The position numbers and the translations under genes are program-made. Positions 12,773 through 23,103 of a stretch of DNA of 64,000 nucleotides are shown here, piece after piece (the stretch's first letter is position 1; every line of letters begins with the position of its first letter). The stretch spans positions 402,910,557 to 402,974,556 of the forward strand of contig CM077115.1 in NCBI GenBank assembly GCA_039619475.1, in the 5' to 3' direction. Source of the DNA: Icerya purchasi (Eukaryota; Arthropoda; Insecta; Hemiptera; Monophlebidae). Under the pieces are notes generated by a model. The model was not told the origin of the DNA. It saw only the letters and a program-made list of their open reading frames with translations, and searched no databases.

Positions 12773-15700
12773 CGTGCTCTCAATTCTGGTAGCTTGTGAC
12801 TCCGACTTCTCTAAACTTCTCCAGTATCATGACTTTATCAAGAAAACGAACGGAGAAACCACTCAAGCTAAAGAAACAGCTTTATCTCACAGCAACTTGG
12901 TCCGCCGTGTCCTCCCAATTATCAACCTCGCTTGGAGGCTCACGTTATGGATCGTGTAATAAGCACGAATAAATTCAATTGTTAACCAAATAAAATATAT
13001 ATTCACACACAATTAGACAACACGTAATTACTCGGGGACTAAAGTACTATGGAACAAAGATTAGGTGATTGAGGCATCTAACACGGATAAACGGCGACAA
13101 ACAAAACATACAAATATTTAAAAAATTCTTCGACGTGTATTAATTACTATAACGCCGGGCAATCAATTTAATTCGAGTGTTATTATGAGCTCGTCGACCA
13201 CGCAATCGCTTTCAATTGGTAACTGTGTAACTAAAAATGATTTAATCACCAACGAATCGAAAAGTGTCGCTAAAACCCCAGTAGTGGATCAGCCGTCGGT
13301 ACTGTCCAACCAGTCGCACCGACACATCATCGCACACACTCTCACACTCATTCTTTTCACATGCGTAATTTTTCGAAATTGCCTAACATTTGTTTATCTA
13401 CGTTATATATTTTGATAATGTTGGTGCGGCATAGGAATAATATTCCAATTTCCCAACAATTCGAACTATTTAATATGAATTACGTTACCTTACCCGGTTC
13501 GACTTTTATCCGACAAATACATACGAAACACTATGCCGTGTATAGATCTAAAAGTAATAAAATAAAAATATAAAATTCCGTTAACCTTTTTCATTTCTCA
13601 CAGCACAGTAAAGCAAGAATTCCAAAAGTCAAAACCAGAATTTTGTTTACGTTACAACATAGTAAGATCATGGCAATGTATATGCTTTACGACAAGATAT
13701 TTTATATTTACAACTTCGAATTTTACTACGGAAGACAAAAGTTTGAACTTATATCCAATAAACTATCTTAGATGTAGTCAAAAGTCTTACAAAACCAATT
13801 AAAAATTCTAAAAGAAATATGACTACGGATAATTATTACACGAACTATCCACTATCTGTAGATTTGTTGAAAAACAGTATCATCTAAACTGGTACACTGA
13901 GAAATAATAAAAAGGAAATACCTTCCTTCGGTTTATTGATAAAAAATCTAGGATTGTAGGATCATCTCTGTTCGAATCCCAAAATAATTGCATGCCTCTT
14001 TCGTTCTAGCGGAAGAAAAATAAATATTTTACTACTTTCAACTATGTCCCATTCCGATGACACTGACATGAGGGAAACCCTTTGCATTTACTGATTATAA
14101 CTATATGAATACAAATGTTGATGTTGATCTAATATGTTCAACACACTGTACCAAAAGAAAAACTGTTAGGTGGCCATAGTCGTTTTTCTTTCCCATGTTA
14201 AATATCACAGAGATAAATTCATAAATTATTATTCATGCAAGAATGCCATCTGATATTTGTGGAAAACGAACATTCTTAAATAATTTGGCTTTTAGTGTTC
14301 TAAATGAATACTTTACAAAAAAGAGCAACTATGGAAACGCTTTCTAAAGATATATCCGTATTTCTTTCACAATACCCTCCCAAGACTGCGGAAGACAAAG
14401 TACCCAAATCAAGAACGAAGAATCGGTCCCCGCTACGAATGCAGTAAATATAAAAATAACAAAACCATTATGCGATGTAGTAATTACCGAAATTTTGTTT
14501 TGCAAACAACATAGTACCTCTGCGGTAAGATGCAGCTGGTGCGAAAATGAAACTGAGGGGTAAAATTCTAATGAAGACACAGAGATTAATTTTGCATATA
14601 CGGCGTGAACTATTACTTTTTTATGTATCATGTTTTTTTTTATATAATATTTCAATTTTCAAATATTTAAAATTTTAATTCATTATATTTTCCAATTTCC
14701 CTTACAGTTATCAGTTTTTGTAAATAAAATTTTTATTTTTAATAATTCTGTTGTTCATTATTTTATTTCCTATTTCATATTTTTAATACAAGGCATAATA
14801 ATAAAAATAATCGTAATCGTTAAATATATCACTGTAGTGTTAAAACGCACAAAAAAAGGTAAAATATCACATTAACACAATAAGGGGAACAAGAAATTAC
14901 AGTGCGTAACCAAGTATCATAGAGTTGTAGTTAAATATTTTTCTTGTTAACTGAATGATAAATAGAACTTGAAACGTTTAACTCCTTTCGGAAAAAAAAA
15001 AGGAGAAATTCGCACGCACTCATAGAAAAAAAAAAGCAATGTGTTCAGTTTGTGGTCGTGCTTATTGCGCTCGCTCTCTGTAATTCGATTTCCTTATTGA
15101 CTTTGCGTATTGTTATCTGTTAACCCGAAAAAAAGTATACCTAGGTATACACCCAACGTAGGTATATGCCTCTGCAATGGTCGCCGTCTCCACGCCTAGA
15201 AAGTTATCCACTGTTGCAGCTGACGATACAACTTCCGATCAATTACGTACTATTACGAATTGTGATCCGCCTTTGCCTATCAACAATGTAGCACTCTCCG
15301 CAAATGAGTTCGTTCCGATATCAATTTACAACAATAACACTAATACTAATAATAATCAGAACTCTGATGATACTAACAATTAACAGAGATAGTTGTTAAA
15401 AGAGGTGATCAAAATGTTATGGGTAATCTAATTGTAAACAATAATTTAATTGAAAGAGTTACCAGTTCAAATATCTCGGAGCAATAATAAACGAGAAATT
15501 AGACAATGACGAAGAAGTAAGAACAAGATGTGGAATGGCGAAGGAAACCTTCCGAAAAATGAAAAACGCTATGCTAATGATCTGCCACTCCAGTTAAGAC
15601 TGAAAGTTATAGACTGTTGTTACGTTATCCCAGTACTTCTGTACGGAGTTGAAACGTGGACCTTGAAAGCCAATTCTATTAGACGTTTAGAGGCTACAGA

Positions 15701-18700
15701 GATGCGGCTTCTTAGAAGACTATTAAGAATTTCATGGACCGAAAAAGTCTCAAATAATAATGTACTGAAAAGAGTTGGCATAGAAAGGAAGCTCAAAAAA
15801 TATTAAAAAAAGGAAAATGGCATATCTCGGTCATATGCTAAGAGGAGAAAAATATGACATTCCGTACCTGATATTTCAAGGAAGGATTGATGGTAAAAGA
15901 CCAGTTGGTAGAAAAAAGCACCTGTGGATAAAAAACATCAAGGAGTGGAGTAACATCAACGATATCGGCTTACTCTTTAAGGCGGTAAGGGAAAGAAATA
16001 ATTGGTAATAGCCTATGCACTGCATAGTGTACGGCATCAATAGAAGAAGAAGGTTGAAAACAGAAATCAACACACTCCTATTTATACGCCGTTATTATCT
16101 CCGCTTAATATGCCATTCGAGAATACTGATATAAATATTAACTCTCAACATATACGGGAAATGATGAAAACATTTCAAATGCCTATACGAATATAAATGA
16201 TTATCACTGCACAGAAACTAATTTAAAACACGGTTGGCAGGAAGTAAGAAGAAATCAAACCAAAAAAAAAAAAAAAAAAAAAAGAAAGAAACAGATCTCT
16301 GTATGTCTTAAGTACTCCGAGCAACTCTAATGATACTAGATCTAAAAAAGTATTTATAACAACTAGAAATCGCTTCTCTAACCTTGCTCCTGAAGGTGAG
16401 AGTGAAAATGACAAAATCAGTGAAAACGTGAGCATCATTAAGTCTATCATGTTATGGTTTATAGAGTAACGAATTATAATAAAATGTTAGCTGACTTTAA
16501 AAAAATATTGCCAATAGACAAATTAAGATGTAGATCTCTAAGTAATAAACGTGTTGAAGTTAAAACTAATAAAATCGATGAATATCGTAAATTAGTACAA
16601 TATCTGAAAACTAGCAACTTAGAATACCACACGTATCAAATTAAAAGTGAAAGACCTTTTCGAGTTGTTATCAGAAATCTTCATCATAGTCTAGAAGTGC
16701 AAGATATTACATCCGCTCTAGCTGAAAAAGCACATTGTGTCCGGAATAACATTAAAACATCGGGTAACGAAACATCTCTTACCTATTTTTTTTTTTGTTG
16801 ACATTAAACCATATCCTAATAACAAAGAAATTTATAAATACAGTACCTTTTAAATATGAAAATAAATGTTGAAGCTCCTCATGTAAAAAGTGAAATTGTT
16901 CAATATGCATGCTGCCCGTTATATGGGCATACAAAAAAATATTGTAATAGACAAGCCACTTGTGTCAAATGCGCGGGAACTTATTTTACTGACGAATGTA
17001 CGAAAAACGAAAATGCACCTCCTACTTGTGTAAATTGCGGGAATTACCATCCGGCCAACTACAAAGGTTGTTTACTATATAAACAATTACAACAGCTCTG
17101 TACACATCCAATCAAATCACTTATTAGATATCGTTAAACTCACAGCTGATCCTTCAACCCAATGATTCACATATGCAACAAAAATTAGTAAACCGATCTA
17201 ACTTGCAATTTGTACCTGTGACAGAATAACCAACGGAACATATTCCAAATAAGCCTACCTATGCTCAGGTAATCTCAAATAATCGAAATACTGCCTCCGT
17301 CAGCTCCGCCAACAGTGGCATCGAGCAAATCTTAAATTCGTTTCCTGTTGAGATAAAATCATTGTTTAAAGAAATGATTCAACAACAGAATACAATATTC
17401 AGTAATCAGTACTATCATGTCTGCTCTTGGTCAATAAAAATTGATGGGCAAAAGACAAAAAGTGTCTTATAAAATTGCTTTGTGTAATGCAAACTGACTT
17501 CTACAACATCAACTTGAATTAGAACAGTACTTAAATGTAAACAATATCGACATAATATTTATCTCGGAAGCCCAGTTCACCAACAAAAGTTACATGAAAA
17601 TATCAAATTATGCCGTTTATTGGACTATACATCCGGATAAAAAAGCTCATGCAGGAACAGCCATCATCATTAGAAAAATCATTCCCCACTATTGGGTGGA
17701 AGAAAAATACGACAAAGACTACTTGCAGGCAACACGTGTTACAATAAAACTAAGAAACAATCCAATTACATTAGCAGCCGTTTATTATCCACCAAAGCGT
17801 AACATACAACAGCAGGTATTTATAGATTTTATTAAAACAATAGGGAATCAATTTATTATCGGAGGTGATTTCAGTGCAAAAAATACCTAATGGGCCTCGC
17901 GCTTGACTACACCTAGAGGACGAAGCTTAAAAACGGCTATCGAGTCGGAAAAATGCAATGTAATATCTGGAGGCTAACTAACATGAATAAAGTACCTGAT
18001 TTACTCGATTTTTTTTTATCACAAAAGGTATCTCGAGTAATTACATGGCAGTTGAAAACGATCTACCATCTCTACCCTCGGACCATTTAATCGTCCTACT
18101 ATCGATTAATGTACAAGTATATGGTTCAAGAGACATAGATTGGTATTATGTAATAAGTACACAGATTAGGATACATTCAGAAACCTGCTGGATGATTCCT
18201 AAAATCTTTCAATTTCATTAAAAGCCACAGAAAATATAGATGAAACTGTTAACGTCTTCACAACCCAAATAGTAAATACGATTTATAAAAGTACACCGTT
18301 GATGAATTACACATCTTCACAATCTTTGGTCTATCCAGATTCTGTGCATAAACAAGTTGCAATTAAAAGACAGCTGAGGAGACGTTGGGTTCGAACAAGA
18401 TGCCCAACTAATTTAGCAGCTTTAAATAGAGAGATTAGAAATCTTAAGTCGCTACTATAAAACTATAAAAACAATTCATTTAGGAAATATATCATAAATC
18501 TGTCGCTAACGAAGGACAGTAATTATTCGTTATTGAGAGCAGTTAGGTACGAAAATAGACCAATACGTAGAAATGAACCGATAAAAGCAGTTAATAGTAG
18601 TCGGATTGTAGATGATGCTGCTAAAGCAGATCTGTTCGCTATATACTTATCAGGAATTTTTAAACCGCACAATACAAAATCGCTTGTCGAAAACGTTTTT

Positions 18701-21515
18701 CATGATTATTTAAATCAAAGTTCGAATAATCCACCAAATAAAATCAATTTAACTTCGCTGAGCGAAATTAATGGAGTAATCAAGAAATTGAGTAACAAGA
18801 AGGCACCAGGGTACAATCTCATAACGGGACGCATTTTGAAAGAGTTATCACGGAAAGCGTTAGTAATGTTAACCTATATTTACAATGGTATTTCACGGCT
18901 TCAATATGTTCCTATATTGTGGAAATTCGCTAATATTATGATGATTTTAATATCAAGTAAACCTCCTCAAAGTGCCTCTTCTTATCAGCCAATTTCACTC
19001 TTATCAATTCTGGCCAAAGTTTTTGAAAAATTCTTAAAAAAGAGAATACAAAAGCTCATAGACAAGAAAGAAATAATACCAAATCACCAATTTCGCTTCC
19101 GAACTAGGCATTCAACAGTACAACAAGTGCACCGGCTAGTTACGAAATTGAAAAAACATTTGAAAAAAAAAAAAAAAAGTTATTTCGGCTGTCTTCCTTG
19201 ATGTACAACGGAAATTTGATAAAGTACGGCATCCGGGAATACTTTACAAGTGCAAAAAAATACTACCAATTCAGTATTGCAATATTTTGAAATCTTACTT
19301 ACAAAACAGAGATTTCCGAGTTGTAGTAAATGGAACAGAATCATCCATACATAAAATTGAGGCAGATGTAACTCAGGGAAGTGTACTTGGTCCTCTCTTG
19401 TATTTATTGTTTACTTATGATATGCCAGAAACAGATGATGCACTACCAGCAACTTTCGCTAACAACACGGCAATCATGGCAACGCACGAGAATCCAGAAA
19501 AATCCACAGAAAATTTACAAGGTGTGCTAAACAAAATCATTGATTGGCCGAGTAAATGGAAAATAGTAATAAATAAAAATAAAAGTAACCACATTGTTTT
19601 TACAAAGAGAAAAATTGTACGTAACAAATATCATATATCTATAAATAACAAATACAAACATATTCATCCGTAAAATATCTTGGAGTATAGCTAGATGAAA
19701 CACTTACGTGGCTTTATTATATCGAGACAAAAATAACAGAACTTAATCTACAAACGAGTCAACTTCATTGGTTGCTTAAACCGCGTTCCCAATTACATAT
19801 TGCAAATTTGCAAATAAAATATTGCTGTACCACATGGTGCTAAAACCGATATGGTTGTACACAGCTGAATTATGAGGATGCGCTTCTAAAAGTATAGTGT
19901 GAGCAGAATACAATGCTATCAAAATAAGGTGCAACGATTCAATGATCAGGAGCACCATGGTATGTATCCAACCAAACACTACATCAAGATTTACAAGTGA
20001 AATATGTTACAGAAGAAATAAAGCTGGCGGTTAAAACTCACTTGTCGAGGTTGAAATGAAAACGCTCTTGCAACGAATTTATTACAACAGCCAACAACTT
20101 GCAGCAGGTTGAAAATAAGGAACGTTATTGACCTAGCGTGATTATTCAATAAATAAATTCGGGACCAGTTGATGGGCAGATCTTGAAATTCACGATCTTA
20201 TTAACATTAAAATCTAGTAAATGACTATATAGTCAGTTCTAGATATGAAGGGAAAAAAAAAAAGAAACTCATCAAAAACGGACCAACTCAAATGCTAATG
20301 AAACAATTCATGTATATATAAAAAAACAAACAAAAAAAAGGATTCATAATTTTTTAATCACATTTCACATAAAAGAACAATCAATAGGTTTTCCACGGTT
20401 ACACTTAACAGTTCTGTAATTTCACAATGCTATGTTCATATTTAAAAAGGAAAAGAAGGGTAAAAGGAAGTTAAAGGAAAAAACATGCAGATTTAAAAAA
20501 ATGATTAGTCTTTTATTATTAAAGTGAAAAATAATTAAAAGTGACAGTAGTTGACAATGAAACACTTATTCTAGAATATTTCAAAACTTAATTAAAAATT
20601 TAAAACTTGTATAGTGGATATAATTAGGAAAACAATTTACGGTAGACACCATGTTTAAAAAATTAATCTTTTAACTTAAATTTTAACCGTGAAGGTGGTT
20701 TTCACATTCCTTTGAATACTGTTTGAGAAAAATGTATTAATGAAATCGAACATATTAAAACAGAAAAATGATAGCATTATCAGAGCTACAGTAATGTAAA
20801 CTTATTTTATTTATTAAATTAATTTTGTCCACTACTTACATTTATACAAGCATGTATGACACTTAAACTGATGAAGTTGTAAAACAGGCAGAGCATTTCT
20901 TACGCAATAAAACTTCATTTGCATTGATAATTTTACAATTAAGTTAATACAGTATTACCTCTCTTTTTTCTTTTTTTTTTGTGTGTGTGTGCACATTAAT
21001 GTATTTATTTAATAAATCTATTTGCTCTAATGAATTTACCAATATTCTTAACAGTCGTATTCAGTAATAATATTATAATCTAGTTCTCATAATAAGAAAT
21101 TGTTTCCCTTTAAAATGGGGACAGAAAAAATTATATTTTACATACTATTTATACGGACACAATAAACTCAGGTGGTTTAGCCTGCTTACTTTCCGCCTGC
21201 ATTAGAAACACCAGAAATATTTAATGTTAAGTCACTGTTTTTACGGACATTATTTTATTTTTTTTAAGTTTTAAACTTTTGATCTTTTAAGAACATTTTA
21301 TACATTGAAAAAAAATGAATACATAGAAATATAGTTATGAACTGATTGTTCCTACAACGTGTGCCGTTCGTTCTGAAACGCGCCAACGTCTCTGCTGAGG
21401 AACTTTCTGTCCGATCTCTATATTTCGGGCGCCACTCCTTTAGATTGGAAATTATTTATCTATTCTATGAGTTTTTTTAATGAAATTTGACTGATAAAGA
21501 GATTATATTAAAGAA

Positions 21516-21553
<38 letters not shown>

Positions 21554-22617
21554 TTCGCGATGAACCATGAAATCAATCGACAGATATAAATCTAATTCTA
21601 CGCGTACAAGATTGACATTTTGTCGGTAAAGGAAAACGGCAAGAGACAAACGAATGCAGCAGCGACTTTTATTACTCTGGTCGGTTTTTTATCAACCATC
21701 AATTAAGAATTACCCAGGTCAGCCAATGGTTTTTGCTAGCAGCTTCTGACAGTGCCGATATACCTGACACACAAGGACATTTACATTACTTTAAGCACTG
21801 CTTCTGAACCATATCTAGAATAGAATGTATCGTACTCAACATTTCATTCACTACTACCATTACTCAACTCCAACACGCCCAGAAGTAGTTGTATATTAAT
21901 GATATGACGATACCTAATTAATTTACGTTAATTTTAAATTTACTACTACAATCGATATTTAATATAAGAAATTTCTACCTAGTCTGCGGGCGACTAGGGC
22001 GGGAAATTCCTAATAATTTACGTTACGTTAAAATTACCTACAGAAATATTCGATTCTAAAATTATAATCGATAATGTAAAGAGAACATCTTTAATTAGAT
22101 TTTACGTTAAACTATTGTTAAATATTTACTTACTTCAAAATCTAAAATAAATAATATAAAAATTAAATTAATAGTGAAAATAATTATTTTACGTTAATTC
22201 TGTAAATTTGAAATATATTACATTAAACGTATTCTATGAAATATACTGCTTCATCACAATATATACATATATAATAACAAATTTAGATCATCCTATAACT
22301 CTTTTCCTTTACTGCAATCCACTTCTAATTTGAGCATCATAATTTAAACTTAATATTAATTTATACGAAGACCATTACATAAAATAGTCACCGAAAAAAT
22401 AAACAGTTTATATATATTTTTATATATGAAATATTGCAAAGGATAAACTAATAAGAAAGAATAAAAAAGTTTACCGATTTTTCAATAAATTTTCTTGTAT
22501 TCTCAGAAGATCTAATAATTCCATTTTGCTTTTGTTCGACAAATTACTTACATAACCATCCTGTTCAGATCTAAACTTTGAATTAGTAACAAGTACTTTT
22601 TTAACAGAATTTGTCAT
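5417..22617 (-). CDS. Gdown1: RNA polymerase II-associated protein Gdown1/POLR2M (GRINL1A), complete four-exon gene
   Basis: Joined minus-strand exons 22617-22475, 10213-9923, 9779-9278 and 5590-5417 give an open frame of 370 codons including the stop (369 residues), very close to the usual ~368 for animal POLR2M. The N-terminal region (residues ~30-57) has the conserved leucine-rich stretch ending LLKNR, followed across the first splice by LPDKGEKV (53-60). The C-terminal part has LITLEES (294-300) followed by a helix ending NFKMK, then an acidic tail. These blocks match the family in order. The middle (residues ~145-260) is Asn/Lys/Asp-rich and poorly conserved. In other animals the protein binds Pol II, competes with TFIIF and makes transcription depend on Mediator; that role is inferred here from family membership. 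All three introns are GT-AG and exon phases agree. It is head-to-head with mRpS9. Intron 1 is 12.3 kb and full of mobile elements. Confidence 0.88.
7230..8169 (+). mobile_element. Mariner-like element A, degenerate
   Basis: The ends share CAAATTTTGGCCACAC-type inverted repeats: left near 7231-7250 (CATCAATTTTGGCCACACCC), right near 8148-8168 (inward GCATAAATTTTGGCCACACT). Between them a plus-strand frame around 7586-7730 reads FRENGYHDNAKPHTSKL, then HPPYSLDVVPCDF, the second and third catalytic blocks of mariner transposases (HDNA.PH and PPYSPDL.PCDF). The N-terminal region and first Asp are not recognisable. Length ~940, so internally deleted. It lies in Gdown1 intron 3. Confidence 0.75.
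8756..8783 (+). repeat. (AAAT)n microsatellite
   Basis: Seven near-perfect AAAT units. Confidence 0.9.
9278..9779 (-). CDS. Gdown1: Gdown1 exon 3
   Basis: The acceptor is TTCCCGTAG on the minus strand and the donor is GTAGGG (weak but phase-consistent). It encodes residues 145-312. The first two thirds are low-complexity (Asn, Asp, Lys, Ser). The end carries KLITLEESIVLHQEQ, matching the conserved C-terminal block of POLR2M proteins. It finishes on a whole codon (AGG), so exon 4 joins in phase 0. Confidence 0.85.
9853..9873. repeat. (TA)n microsatellite in the 142-base Gdown1 intron 2
   Basis: A TA run placed between exons 2 and 3 of Gdown1, taking up about a seventh of that short intron. 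Confidence 0.9.
9923..10213 (-). CDS. Gdown1: Gdown1 exon 2
   Basis: The acceptor is TTTTCAG on the minus strand and the donor is GTACGC. It encodes residues 48-145, starting RIINSLPDKGEKVRNF. This LPDKG block is the most diagnostic motif of the family. The rest is a charged, probably helical region with several Cys residues. The exon ends in phase 2 (AG), completed as AGA by exon 3. Intron 2 is only 143 bases. Confidence 0.87.
11640..12540 (-). mobile_element. Helentron-like remnant: helicase C-terminus joined to an AP-type endonuclease
   Basis: On the minus strand from 12536: ALSLAASLDGLFLTNKNKNH resembles the conserved end of PIF1-type helicases (ALSRATSLDGLFL). It runs in the same frame through ELRNEFDRLKNHQLHTIS into LLLITINIQSLKAHKENLIS and IIALTEI, the first block of an APE-type endonuclease. 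Later blocks are 12150-11941 (MAMYKKEDCMLFSTRHILMR, ending GTSIDDIEDFF) and 11892-11629 (KCDRIPILLSGDINVDQKKP then PALPTIRGGSCIE). A helicase fused to a C-terminal endonuclease is the layout of Helentron (Helitron2) proteins. The Rep region and most of the helicase are missing, and stops and gaps separate the blocks. Confidence 0.65.
12741..12768. repeat. (AT)n microsatellite
   Basis: Pure AT dinucleotide run just upstream (plus sense) of an unassigned open frame. Confidence 0.9.
12770..15170. other. Intronic stretch with unassigned short open frames
   Basis: Frames at 12774-12959, 13185-13415 (Ser/Thr-rich start, hydrophobic end), 13361-13573 and 14655-14344 (minus) have no domain I recognise and no splice context. 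Around 13950-14100 the plus strand has CTGTTCGAATCCC, like a Pol III B box, then GAGGGAAACCCTTTGCATTTAC, which could be a worn tRNA-SINE. The rest is featureless AT-rich sequence. Confidence 0.35.
15177..20330 (+). mobile_element. Jockey-type LINE, nearly full length, pseudogenised, with an RTE fragment inside
   Basis: ORF1: N-terminal part at 15177-15383 (Asn/Thr-rich), resuming after the insertion with a nucleic-acid-binding region (16454-16801) and CCHC knuckles at 16900-17085 (CCPLYGHTKKYC, CVKCAGTYFTDEC, CVNCGNYHPANYKGC). ORF2: endonuclease at 17480-17960 with GDFSAKN (17866 on), then reverse transcriptase 18533-19673 with KKAPGYNLI, SYQPISLLSILAKVFEK, a DVQRKFDKVRHPGIL block, TQGSVLGPLLYLLF and FANNTAIMA. 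The active-site FADD is FANN, so this copy is catalytically dead. The thumb is broken after 19680 and coding scraps continue to ~20300. Many stops and frameshifts. Confidence 0.82.
15455..16053 (+). mobile_element. RTE-type LINE, 3' terminal fragment inserted in the jockey ORF1
   Basis: It begins with QFKYLGAIINEKLDND, the RT thumb of RTE-like elements. It continues after a frameshift with VLLYGVETWTLKANSIRRLE, LLRRLLRISWTEKVSNN, then in another frame MAYLGHMLRGEKYD and GRKKHLWIKNIKEWS. It ends AATTGGTAATAG, then GCACTGCATAGTGTACGGCA (16017-16036, a stem-loop) and a GAAGAAGAAG tail (16043-16052). Jockey ORF1 sequence lies on both sides. It is a 5'-truncated relative of the RTE element at 31390-34100. 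Confidence 0.8.
20331..22474. other. Intronic, no gene seen
   Basis: AT-rich, with an AT microsatellite at 21522-21550 and two slightly GC-richer patches (21355-21450, 21640-21800) in which no coding signal or terminal repeat was recognised. Confidence 0.5.
21522..21550. repeat. (AT)n microsatellite
   Basis: Uninterrupted AT run. Confidence 0.9.
22475..22617 (-). CDS. Gdown1: Gdown1 exon 1 (start codon exon)
   Basis: Minus-strand ATG at 22617, open for 47 codons plus two bases, ending AATCG before a GTAAAC donor. It encodes residues 1-48 with the leucine-rich ELLDLLRIQENLLKNR segment typical of the Gdown1 N-terminus. The split codon CG+A gives Arg48 and leads directly into the LPDKG motif of exon 2, which fixes the splice phase. 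Confidence 0.85.
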
Positions 22618-23037
22618 TTTGCGCGAGTATAAAATTTAAAATTAAAATTGTTCCTACAGTAGCGCACTTTTATATGAGTGCACAACAATAATACGCTGTG
22701 ATAACTTTTATCGATTTGTTTGTTATCAGTTTTAAAGAAATATGAAAGAAATCGACTTATTTTAAATATGTTTTTTCTTTTGCCGTATAAAATTTTTTAA
22801 TAGATAGTATTGTATTTTAAACTAGTAGACTTATAACTATTTGATTCGAACAGTTTTTTTATTAAAAATAATAATCTTTGTTATTTTTAATCTTTTAGAA
22901 TTATAAACCATCACACGCTTTACGATTGTTTCATCGAGAGTATTTAGTATGAGCCTAAAATCAAATGTAAAATCCAATAAAAATATATCAATTTGTATTT
23001 TGCGGTGAAATTGTTTAGAGAAAAAGAATCTTTGAAA
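22618..23037. promoter_or_regulatory. Shared head-to-head promoter region of Gdown1 and mRpS9
   Basis: These 420 bases separate the Gdown1 ATG (minus) from the mRpS9 ATG (plus), so both promoters and both 5' leaders must fit here unless upstream noncoding exons exist. The sequence is AT-rich without a convincing pair of TATA boxes. It contains TATCGATT at 22709-22716, one base off the insect DRE/DREF consensus TATCGATA. That core is bracketed by TGATAAC (22699-22705) and its inverted copy GTTATCA (22722-22728). Use as a bidirectional promoter is inferred from the geometry. Confidence 0.6.
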
Positions 23038-23103
23038 ATGTTTTTTCTTAAAATACACAAATTTAAACCATGTATTCGACAGAGGAATTTAATGCAGATT
23101 CAG
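23038..23103 (+). CDS. mRpS9: mRpS9 exon 1 (start codon, mitochondrial presequence)
   Basis: ATG in context GAAAATG, 22 codons, then a near-perfect donor CAG|GTAAAG. The peptide is rich in Lys, Arg, His, Phe and Leu and lacks acidic residues, which suits a presequence. It ends in phase 0, which exon 2 requires. An overlapping ATG at 23070 uses the same donor but ends in phase 1 and would break the frame of exon 2, which is why the upstream ATG was chosen. Confidence 0.75.

Larger units (their letters stand above)
10214..22474 (-). other. Gdown1: Gdown1 intron 1 (12.3 kb)
   Basis: Bounded by the GTAAAC donor of exon 1 and the TTTTCAG acceptor of exon 2. It contains the Helentron-like remnant (11640-12540) and the nested jockey/RTE pair (15177-20330). 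Stretches 10214-11630, 12541-15170 and 20331-22474 show no convincing gene. They include TA microsatellites (12741-12768, 21522-21550), a possible SINE scrap near 13950, and short open frames without recognisable domains (for example 13185-13415 and 14655-14344). Confidence 0.75.

Noticed and set aside
12774..13573. Short open frames as possible exons of a gene nested in Gdown1 intron 1
   Set aside because: No recognisable domain, no consistent splice phases, and neighbouring sequence is mobile-element debris.
23070..23103. Alternative mRpS9 start codon ending at the same donor
   Set aside because: It ends in phase 1, which would put exon 2 in the wrong frame; the ATG at 23038 ends in phase 0 and gives a presequence-like peptide.
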